The notes beneath the pieces were generated by a model that ran no database searches, was not told where the DNA came from, and saw only the letters and a program-made list of their open reading frames with translations. The translations under genes were made by a program, and so were the position numbers. Shown one piece after another: positions 9,639 to 15,668 of a DNA stretch of 19,854 nt. Source of the DNA: Thermoleophilaceae bacterium (GTDB lineage: Bacteria > Actinomycetota > Thermoleophilia > Solirubrobacterales > JACPNS01); NCBI GenBank assembly GCA_016463365.1, contig JAEMRJ010000027.1, positions 1 through 19,854 of the forward strand, given 5' to 3'. Position 1 is the first letter of the stretch, and the number at the start of each line of letters is the position of its first letter.

Positions 9639-9676
9639 GCCGATATGAACCCTTTCACCTGCCGATTGATTCGGTC

Positions 9677-9696
9677 GGACTGTCTCAGAACAGTCC
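9677..9696 (-). promoter_or_regulatory. Perfect 7-bp hairpin in the leader of the giant gene
   Basis: GGACTGT at 9677-9683 pairs exactly with ACAGTCC at 9690-9696 around a 6-nt loop. It sits about 38 nt upstream of the GTG start. No T-run follows, so it is not a typical intrinsic terminator. It could be an operator or a 5' UTR stability element. Confidence 0.4.
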
Positions 9697-9792
9697 TCGA
9701 AGCCACTGCGGCTCCTTGCACATTCGTGCATTTCCTGCATCCCCTTAATGGTTTTCTTCAATGCCCAGCCCGATCAACGGACTCGTCTACCC

Positions 9793-9811
9793 CAGAATTC
9801 GTGAATTTCTG
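9793..9811. promoter_or_regulatory. Imperfect AT-rich palindrome, possible operator
   Basis: CAGAATTC at 9793-9800 and GAATTTCTG at 9803-9811 form an inverted repeat with one bulged base and a 2-nt centre. It lies in the AT-richest part of the leader of the giant gene. This shape is typical of repressor sites, but no cognate regulator gene is in the window. Confidence 0.25.
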
Positions 9812-9913
9812 ACCAACAACCTTCTGTCGGCGTCCCGCGCGTGACCCTTGAGTAAGGAAGAATCAGCTACGAACGAGAACACGCCTGCTTATGCGTCGAT
9901 TCGGCAGCGAGCA

Positions 9914-9935
9914 CGGCCCCCCTCCCTGGTGGCCG
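9914..9935 (-). terminator. Weak terminator-like hairpin after the dehydrogenase gene
   Basis: CGGCC at 9914-9918 pairs with GGCCG at 9931-9935 around a 12-nt loop, about 20 nt beyond the stop codon at 9956. There is no U-tract and the stem is short, so the call is tentative. Confidence 0.2.
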
Positions 9936-9955
9936 AACGTATGAGTGTCAGTGAG

Positions 9956-11041
9956 CTACCGGAGCTGGATCAGCTCAGCGAGCAGTTCGCGAAGCCGCTG
10001 ACCTGAAGGTCGCTCGCGGTCAAGCACGGTGTGGCGACCGGGGCGCGTGGCGGGCGCATTGGCGATCACATCGGCCAGGCGAACCGCGCCGAGGCCGAAT
10101 CCGCTGAGCGCGGCGTTCATTCCGACGGCGGCGATCAGCTCGCGGACGGCGACGACATCGCCGCCCTGAAGGCTTGTCGCGATCAGCGTGCCGAACGCAA
10201 CCTGCTCGCCGTGCGAAGCGGTGCCCGGTTCGAGCCGGTCGAGCGAATGGCTGATCAGGTGCTCGGAGCCAGAACAGGGGCGCGACGACCCCGCGATCTC
10301 CATCGCAAGTCCGCTGAGCACCAGTCCGTCGAGCAGACGGCGGGCGAGTTCGATCGGCAGCTCGCCCCGTCCGAGCGGAGTCAGGTCGAGCCCCTCAATC
10401 AGCAGCAGGGCGCAGCTCGAGAGCAACGCGGCGAAATCGTCGACGGTGTCCGCGCCCGCGTCAGCAGCGATCTGCCAGTCGACCAGGGCACTGCGGTTGC
10501 CGAGCAGATCGCCAACACCGGCGCGCGCAAAGCCGATCGGCGCAGCGGCGACGGTTTCGAGGTCGGCGACGACGGCGACCGGCAGCGCCGAGCGTTCGCT
10601 GACCACTTCGCCGCCGGCCTCCGCGATCACGGAGATCGGAGAGGCGATGCCGTCGGCCGAGAGCTGGGTCGGCACGATCACCACAGGAAGATCGGCGATC
10701 AGCGCCGCAGACTTGGCCACGTCAATCGGGCGGCCGCCGCCGACCGCGATCAGGGCGTCGTGGTCGCGCGCGGCGGTGGCGGCAATTCGCTCGACTTCTG
10801 CGCGTGTGTTGCCCGTGATGATTTCGCGTTCGGCGCCGCGGATCGCGAGGTCGTTGCTGACTGCGGCCGACTGTGACGATCCTGAGACCAGCAGTGGCGA
10901 GCCGGAGTCAACTGCCCTCAGAACCTCGGCGAGCTCGGCGGCCAGCGCTGCGCTGCCCTCGACGCTGCGCAGAAACTGCGGCAGCCTGATCTGGCGCGTC
11001 GATGCGATCGCTGCGATCAGCTGATCGATCTCCTCAGCCAC
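9956..11041 (-). CDS. sn-Glycerol-1-phosphate dehydrogenase-like protein (Fe-ADH/DHQ-synthase fold)
   Basis: The protein has 361 residues. The family reduces dihydroxyacetone phosphate to sn-glycerol-1-phosphate with NAD(P)H in the cytoplasm. Visible motifs are the nucleotide-binding GGGRPIDVAK (101-110), the G1PDH-type PTQLSADGIASP (124-135), AGVGDLLG with metal ligand D178 followed by the DW at 188-189, SGSEHLISH with H261, and H277 in SHGEQ. D178, H261 and H277 are the expected Zn ligands, so the enzyme looks intact. The GTG start overlaps the stop of the upstream nucleotidyltransferase gene by 8 nt (GTGGCTGA), implying translational coupling. In archaea the product starts ether-lipid synthesis and in Bacillus (AraM) it feeds PcrB. 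No PcrB-like gene is visible here, and the neighbours suggest cytidylyl activation instead. Related sugar- or phosphonate-aldehyde reductases of the same superfamily are the alternative. Confidence 0.82.
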   Translation of the reverse strand: MAEEIDQLIAAIASTRQIRLPQFLRSVEGSAALAAELAEVLRAVDSGSPLLVSGSSQSAAVSNDLAIRGAEREIITGNTRAEVERIAATAARDHDALIAVGGGRPIDVAKSAALIADLPVVIVPTQLSADGIASPISVIAEAGGEVVSERSALPVAVVADLETVAAAPIGFARAGVGDLLGNRSALVDWQIAADAGADTVDDFAALLSSCALLLIEGLDLTPLGRGELPIELARRLLDGLVLSGLAMEIAGSSRPCSGSEHLISHSLDRLEPGTASHGEQVAFGTLIATSLQGGDVVAVRELIAAVGMNAALSGFGLGAVRLADVIANAPATRPGRHTVLDRERPSGQRLRELLAELIQLR

Positions 11042-11759
11042 TTACTGCCGCCCTGCCGTCGATCGCAGGTGCGATTTCATTTCGTGCCCGGGCCAGGTCC
11101 TCGTGGTCGTCGATCTCGACCCACTTCGTGCCGCCGATGCGCTCGAGTCTGACGCGGCGTTCTTTGGCCAGGGCTTCAATCGCGTCTTCGTAGTAGACCT
11201 GCGTGTTGCCTGCGGCGATGAATTCGTCGAGGATTTCGGCCATGCGCGGACCGTCGGCAGGGTCGATCCTGGTGAGTCCGATGTACTCGCCGACCGAGCT
11301 CTCAAACGGAAGTGACTTGTGCAGGCGGTCGAGGCGGCCTTCGATCTCGGTGGCCTTCATTGATTCCTCGTCGACTGCGAGCTGATCGTCGACAAGGATC
11401 GCGGTGCCCTCTGCCGTGGCGAGCCGCCGCGCGAGTTCAGGCTCGAAGAGCAGGTCACAGTTGACGATCACGCAGCCGCCCTTGACGATCTCGCGCGCCT
11501 GCCAGAGCGAGGTGATGTTGTTCTCGGTGTCCCAGCGCTCGTTGAAGAGCTGCTCGACCTCGTGGTCGTCGAACGCCGGGGCCTGGTGGCCGGTGAGGAC
11601 GACGATGCGGTCAAATCCAGCCTCGCGCAGATACTCGAAGGAGCGCTCGGCAAGCGAGCGGCCGCCGACCTCGACAAACGCTTTGGGAATGTCGGCGGTC
11701 AGGTCGCCGAGCCGCGAACCGCGGCCGGCTGCGAGATAGATCACAGGAAGCTCTGTCAT
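11034..11759 (-). CDS. LicC/IPCT-like nucleotidyltransferase (probable CTP:polyol-phosphate cytidylyltransferase)
   Basis: The protein has 241 residues with the NTP-transferase fold. LAAGRGSRLG (9-18) with K26 is the nucleotide-binding loop. NNITSLW (80-86) is characteristic of LicC, PntC and inositol-1-phosphate cytidylyltransferases. NCDLLF contains the metal-binding D102. YYEDAI (189-194) and WVEIDDHEDLARA (213-225) complete the site. It likely activates a small phosphorylated alcohol with CTP. The neighbouring G1P dehydrogenase points to glycerol-1-phosphate; inositol-1-phosphate, phosphocholine or a phosphonate are alternatives. I chose the ATG at 11759 because the catalytic domain begins immediately after it. 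The frame is open farther upstream (to 12026), but that extension is antisense to the phosphatidyltransferase gene. An in-frame ATG at 11786 would overlap the divergent start. No Shine-Dalgarno is visible. Confidence 0.83.
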   Translation of the reverse strand: MTELPVIYLAAGRGSRLGDLTADIPKAFVEVGGRSLAERSFEYLREAGFDRIVVLTGHQAPAFDDHEVEQLFNERWDTENNITSLWQAREIVKGGCVIVNCDLLFEPELARRLATAEGTAILVDDQLAVDEESMKATEIEGRLDRLHKSLPFESSVGEYIGLTRIDPADGPRMAEILDEFIAAGNTQVYYEDAIEALAKERRVRLERIGGTKWVEIDDHEDLARARNEIAPAIDGRAAVSG

Positions 11760-11785
11760 CGCCGTCAACAGTAATGTGCGCGGCA
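11759..11785. promoter_or_regulatory. Compact divergent start region, possible paired leaderless promoters
   Basis: The ATG of the nucleotidyltransferase (11759, minus) and the ATG of the phosphatidyltransferase (11785, plus) are only 25 bp apart, and neither has a Shine-Dalgarno. The segment ACAGTAATGT contains TANNNT boxes on both strands: TACTGT (11768-11773, minus), 8 nt before the minus ATG, and TAATGT (11772-11777, plus), 7 nt before the plus ATG. This geometry fits leaderless transcription in both directions from overlapping -10 elements. No good -35 boxes were seen. Confidence 0.35.
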
Positions 11786-12687
11786 TGCCCGACGACGTAT
11801 CCAGGAAGAACCTGCCGCCGCTGCCGGAACTGATCGCGATCTGCGGCGGCGAAGGCACAGGCGCGCCCGGCGAGCCGCGCGACCTGCGGCGCCTGTACGC
11901 GCGCGGCGTGCGCAAGCTCTCGATCCGGATCACCCGCGTGCTGCTGCCGACCGGCATCAGCGCCAACCAGACGACCGTCTTCGGCATCCTGATCGGACTC
12001 GTCGGTGCGGCGCTCCTGGCAGACAACTACTTCTGGGCGCAGATCACCGCGATCCTGCTGCTGCAGCTCTCTTTCGTGCTGGATTTCTGCGACGGCGAGA
12101 TCGCGCGCTTCGAGCGCGTCGTCGAGGGCAAGAGCTCCGGCGCCGGCGGCGCGTACCTGGACTGGGTCGGGCACTACTACATCCCCGCGCTGATGACCGG
12201 CGCGCTCGGCTGGGCGATCTTTCACGAAACCGGCGACTGGTGGTGGCTGGCGGCGGCGCTGATCGTGATCCTCTCGCTGGTGCGCGTTCCCTACAGCGCG
12301 CGCGACCACATCATGTGGGGTGTCTATCGCGACAAGCCCGAGCTGCGCGACTCTGAGCCGATGGTCCGCGCGGCGATGGCGCGGATGGGTGGCGACCCCG
12401 CCGCGCTGAACCTCGAGGCGTCGGGCGCAGAGGCGATGGCCGGCGGCGCTGGGCGTGGCTGGCTCTGGAGCCGGTACACGAACTTCGGGCAGCTGATCGT
12501 CTTTCCCGGCTACATCAATCTTGTGGCGGCGGCGTCGATCATCGACATGCTGCTCTCGTGGGGCGAACCCTACGTTGAGTCGATCTGGGCGCGGGGAATC
12601 TTGTTGGCCCTACTCGGGGCCGTGCACTTCCTGCACCAGATCCGGGCGATCGCCCAGGGATTTCGAGTCACGCGCGCGCTTGAGTAG
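11785..12687 (+). CDS. CDP-alcohol phosphatidyltransferase family membrane protein with altered signature
   Basis: The protein has 300 residues from this ATG, or 303 from a GTG at 11776; positions here use the longer form. The family moves a phospho-alcohol from a CDP-linked donor onto an acceptor alcohol at the membrane. The signature starts normally as DFCDGEIAR (D103, D106, G107, A110, R111). The second half is G125-AYL-D129-WVG-H133, with about four extra residues before it and His where the last Asp is expected. Hydrophobic segments lie at about 68-82, 87-104, 136-150, 156-170, 238-262 and 272-287. The N-terminal 50 residues are soluble and hydrophilic. The gene diverges from the G1P-dehydrogenase/cytidylyltransferase pair, so its donor may be the CDP-polyol they make. 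Its 3' end overlaps the convergent flippase gene by 78 bp. Substrate is not known, and the D-to-H change leaves activity open. Confidence 0.85.
   Translation: MPDDVSRKNLPPLPELIAICGGEGTGAPGEPRDLRRLYARGVRKLSIRITRVLLPTGISANQTTVFGILIGLVGAALLADNYFWAQITAILLLQLSFVLDFCDGEIARFERVVEGKSSGAGGAYLDWVGHYYIPALMTGALGWAIFHETGDWWWLAAALIVILSLVRVPYSARDHIMWGVYRDKPELRDSEPMVRAAMARMGGDPAALNLEASGAEAMAGGAGRGWLWSRYTNFGQLIVFPGYINLVAAASIIDMLLSWGEPYVESIWARGILLALLGAVHFLHQIRAIAQGFRVTRALE
12610..12687. other. 78-bp convergent 3' overlap of two coding regions
   Basis: The phosphatidyltransferase (plus, stop at 12685-12687) and the flippase (minus, stop at 12610-12612) read through each other's final 25 codons or so. Both frames are open across the overlap and both proteins look like natural full-length family members. 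There is therefore no space for a conventional terminator for either gene. Confidence 0.8.
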
Positions 12688-14145
12688 CGCGCGGACGTCG
12701 CGGATCTGAGCAAGTTCGACGCGGCTGAAGAACCCGGTGACCAGCAGCAGCAGCGGATAGAGGATCCACCAGAGGATCCGCTCGATCACCGCGGCCGTGC
12801 CGGTCGGATCGAGCAGGTTGTCGCCGACCACTGCGACGAGCGCGGCGATCGAAATGATCTGCACGATCCGCCGCCACTCCAGCACCAGCCCGAGCGTCTG
12901 GCGTGCGCGGATGTACATCAGGCCGAGCAGCACGAGGTAGGCGCCCACCAGCGCAATACCGGCGCCGACGATTCCGTGGTCAGGGATCAGCAGCAGACCG
13001 AGGATCACGTTCACGACCAGTCCGGCGAATGCCACCGGGAAGAGCGAGCCGGTTTTGCCCATGCGCGCGACGGCCGAGACCAGCACCAGATACGCGCCGT
13101 AGAAAACGACGCCGGTCGCCACATATGGCACCGCGCGCTGGGCGGCGTAAAAATCTGGCTGTGAGGTCAGCAGGCGCACCAGCGGCCCGGCAAGCAGCGT
13201 CAGCGCAGTCACGATCCCGCCCGTGATCAACAGGTAATAGGTGAGCACGCGGCCGTAGACGACCTTGGCCTCGGCATCCGACTTGATCGAATACGCGAGC
13301 GGCGGCCAGGCGAGCTGGAAGGCACGGACGAAGATCGTCACTCCCTGCGAGAGCTTGTAGGCAATTGAGTACAGGCCGGCAGCCGCCAGACCGGCCGTGC
13401 GCGAGGCCGGGATGTTCACCAGCAGTATGCGGTCGACCCAGTTGAGCGCGTAGAGCGAAATCTCGCCGGGCACAGTGGGCAGGCCGAAGCGCAGCATCGG
13501 ACCCGCCAGCGGGAGCCCGGGCTTCGGGATCCGCCCGGCGGCAAAGTGCAGGATCATCAGCCCCGTCACGACGACGCTCGTTCCGATCGCGTTGCCGAGC
13601 ACCAGACCCTTGGCCTCCATGTCCTGGCCGATCACAAACCACAGAGAGAGCGGCACGGTGATCAGGACGTTGGTGATGCTCGCGAGCGCGTATGAGCCGG
13701 CTTTCTCCTCAACGCGAAAGAGCGCCATCAGCAGTTCGTAAAAGGTTGCGAACCAGAACCACACGATCGCGATCTGAACAAGGGCGTCCGCGCCGGGCGC
13801 GTCACGCAGCAGGAGCGCGGCGAGCGGACCGGCGAGCGCGAAGCAGATCAGGACGCCCGCAGTCGTGGTGATCGTCAGGCCCCAGAAACCCGTGCGCACG
13901 ACCTGACGCGGGTCGTACTTGTCATTGAGGAAATAGAAGCGCAGCAGAGCTTCGATCGCGCCCAGACGAAAGAGGATCGAGAGCACGATCACCGTTGTCG
14001 CGATGATCTCGACCTGGCCGAACTCCGACGGTGAGATGTACTTCGTGTAGATCGGCAGCGTGAACAGCGCGATCAGCTTGGCCAGCACGCTCGACGCCGT
14101 GTAGGCGCTGCCGGTGCGGGCGAGGCGCCTCAGGTAGCCGATCAC
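12610..14145 (-). CDS. Wzx-like polysaccharide flippase (MOP/MATE superfamily)
   Basis: The protein has 511 residues with about 12-14 predicted membrane helices. The N-terminus (YTASSVLAKLIALFTLPIYT, then YISPSEFGQVE) is typical of oligosaccharide flippases: a helix, then T-x-x-x-x-x-x-Y/FG motifs. A second half starts near residue 215 (LRFGLPTVPGEIS), matching the two-lobed fold. It should flip lipid-linked repeat units to the outer face for polymerisation. The GTG start overlaps the stop of the upstream polymerase gene as GTGA, indicating translational coupling. The hydrophilic C-terminal tail (about residues 485-511) is encoded in the 78-bp overlap with the convergent phosphatidyltransferase gene. 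Substrate cannot be inferred from sequence. Confidence 0.88.
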   Translation of the reverse strand: MIGYLRRLARTGSAYTASSVLAKLIALFTLPIYTKYISPSEFGQVEIIATTVIVLSILFRLGAIEALLRFYFLNDKYDPRQVVRTGFWGLTITTTAGVLICFALAGPLAALLLRDAPGADALVQIAIVWFWFATFYELLMALFRVEEKAGSYALASITNVLITVPLSLWFVIGQDMEAKGLVLGNAIGTSVVVTGLMILHFAAGRIPKPGLPLAGPMLRFGLPTVPGEISLYALNWVDRILLVNIPASRTAGLAAAGLYSIAYKLSQGVTIFVRAFQLAWPPLAYSIKSDAEAKVVYGRVLTYYLLITGGIVTALTLLAGPLVRLLTSQPDFYAAQRAVPYVATGVVFYGAYLVLVSAVARMGKTGSLFPVAFAGLVVNVILGLLLIPDHGIVGAGIALVGAYLVLLGLMYIRARQTLGLVLEWRRIVQIISIAALVAVVGDNLLDPTGTAAVIERILWWILYPLLLLVTGFFSRVELAQIRDVRALLKRARDSKSLGDRPDLVQEVHGPE

Positions 14146-15668
14146 GATGTTTCACCAGCTCCGTTGCGCGGAATCGCTGCGAGCGACACCGCTGCGCCGA
14201 GCAGCGCCCACGTCAGCGGGTCCTCCAGCAGGGCCGCGTAGGCGAGCGAGTGCACGAAGATCGCGGTGAATGCCGCTGCCACCGCCACGCGCGCCACCAG
14301 CCCCGGCCGGCCGCGCGGCCCGTCCTCTTTGCCGACGCGTCGGAAAACGGCGCCGAAGCCCGCGATGAGCAACGCGATGAACGCCGCGAGCCCGACGATG
14401 CCCTGCTCGGCAGCGACTGTCAGCGGCGCGGTGTGGGACTTGGTCGTGCTCGCGGGACCGTAGACCGTGCGCCGGGCCAGCTTGTTGGCGCGGTAGGACT
14501 CGGAGAAGTCGCCCGAGCCGTGCCCGAAGAACGGCTTCTGGCCCCACAGTGAGAACCCGCCTGTGACCAGGTCAAAGCGCCCACTGGTCGACTTCTCGGC
14601 GCTCTTGCCATCGGTCAGATCGATGCCGGTCACCGACGGGAAGGCGACGGCGAAGATCAGCCCGGCAAGCAGCGCCACCCCTGTCGCGATCAGAACCGGC
14701 TTGGCTTTCCAGCGCAGCGCGGCGAGCACGATCAACCCGGCGAGCAGCGCCGCGAAGCTCGACTGCGAGAGCGACAGCACGAGCCCGGACCAGAGGATCG
14801 CCAGCAGCAGCGCCGCGCCGAGCACGCGCGCAGTCTTCCCGGTGTAGAGCATCACCGCAGTGACGACGAGCATCACGATGGCAAGAAACCGCCCGTAGAT
14901 GTTCGGGTCGAAAAAGAGCGACTGCACGCGGAAGTAGGGATCAAAGTCAGACGGCTGCGAGCCGCCGACCGTCACCAGGTAGCGCCCGCGACCGAACTCG
15001 ATGAACCCCGCAAAGACCAGCACCAGGGCGACTGTCACGAGTGTGACGACGCAGGCGCGCAGCAACTGCGCGTCCCACTTCTGCGCGGCTGCGAGACCGT
15101 AGAGCAGTACGAACGGGGCATAGAAGAAGCAGAAATTCTGTGTCGCCACCGATATGTCGCCGGCGTAGACGCTCTGCACGGCGTAGAGCGCGAGGAACAC
15201 GACGATTGTCAGATCCAGCAGCTTGGGCGGGCGCGGGTCGTCGACCGCGCGACCGCGCCAGTAGCTCCAGGCGCGCGCGACCACCGCGCCGCCGATCGTC
15301 AGGTAGAGCGGCAGCAGCAGCTTGACCGAATCGCCGCCGATCTCGATCGGCACACGGAAGGCGAGCGTGGCAAGGGCGGCGGGTATCACCGCGCGGGGGA
15401 AACGGACGAAGACTGCGGCAACCGCAGAAAGGGCGATCGCGCCCGCGATCAGGCCGACTGCGATCAGCGGTGCGGAGATCTGCGGCAGGCTCGACTGCTC
15501 GTCACCCACCACTGAGCCCGCGAGCACCAGCGGGGCCAGCGCCAGCACGAGCACAGCGCTGATCCAGCGCAGGCGTTCACTCGAGGCCAGCAGCCAGCCG
15601 GCAAGCAACGTGGCCAGCGCAACCAGTCCGAGGCTCTGCAATGCGTTGGCCACCGCCAGCTGCGTCAT
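14142..15668 (-). CDS. Wzy/O-antigen ligase-like polysaccharide polymerase
   Basis: The protein has 508 residues, multi-pass, with about 12 hydrophobic segments. Wzy_C/O-antigen-ligase hallmarks are visible: SLFFDPNIYGRFLA (250-263) with R260, LSLSQSSFAALLAG (298-311), then a large periplasmic-type loop with SGRFDLV (362-368, R364), KPFFGHGSGDF (378-388, H383) and SHTAPLTVAAEQGIVG (411-426, H412). These basic residues are the expected lipid-pyrophosphate handling positions. It would join repeat units into a polymer or ligate a polymer to an acceptor. The ATG overlaps the stop of the upstream FlgD-Ig protein gene as ATGA and its own stop overlaps the flippase start as GTGA, so three proteins are translationally coupled. 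Polymerase versus ligase cannot be decided from sequence. Confidence 0.85.
   Translation of the reverse strand: MTQLAVANALQSLGLVALATLLAGWLLASSERLRWISAVLVLALAPLVLAGSVVGDEQSSLPQISAPLIAVGLIAGAIALSAVAAVFVRFPRAVIPAALATLAFRVPIEIGGDSVKLLLPLYLTIGGAVVARAWSYWRGRAVDDPRPPKLLDLTIVVFLALYAVQSVYAGDISVATQNFCFFYAPFVLLYGLAAAQKWDAQLLRACVVTLVTVALVLVFAGFIEFGRGRYLVTVGGSQPSDFDPYFRVQSLFFDPNIYGRFLAIVMLVVTAVMLYTGKTARVLGAALLLAILWSGLVLSLSQSSFAALLAGLIVLAALRWKAKPVLIATGVALLAGLIFAVAFPSVTGIDLTDGKSAEKSTSGRFDLVTGGFSLWGQKPFFGHGSGDFSESYRANKLARRTVYGPASTTKSHTAPLTVAAEQGIVGLAAFIALLIAGFGAVFRRVGKEDGPRGRPGLVARVAVAAAFTAIFVHSLAYAALLEDPLTWALLGAAVSLAAIPRNGAGETS

Larger units (their letters stand above)
9639..9955. promoter_or_regulatory. 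Non-coding leader between the dehydrogenase gene and the giant gene
   Basis: No credible gene lies in these 317 bases. They are less GC-rich than the flanks (for example around 9745-9810) and contain several short inverted repeats. They must hold the 3' end of the dehydrogenase transcript and probably the promoter of the giant repeat gene. I could not identify convincing -35/-10 boxes. A GAAAGGG (minus strand, 9650-9656) lies 11 nt before the GTG start and is a plausible though distant ribosome binding site. Confidence 0.55.

Noticed and set aside
9492..9812. 106-codon plus-strand frame across the leader and signal peptide region
   Set aside because: About half of it is antisense to the signal peptide and first module, and its translation has no domain or typical start context.
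9962..9976. 6-bp stem with 3-nt loop at the end of the dehydrogenase gene
   Set aside because: It lies within the last codons before the stop, has no following U-run, and is explained by coding sequence.
10031..11024. Two plus-strand frames of about 280 codons opposite the dehydrogenase
   Set aside because: The minus strand encodes all family motifs of a G1P dehydrogenase. The plus frames are compositionally biased shadows.
11760..12026. 89-codon N-terminal extension of the nucleotidyltransferase
   Set aside because: It is antisense to the well-supported phosphatidyltransferase gene and Arg/Ser/Pro-rich. The catalytic loop begins right after the ATG at 11759.
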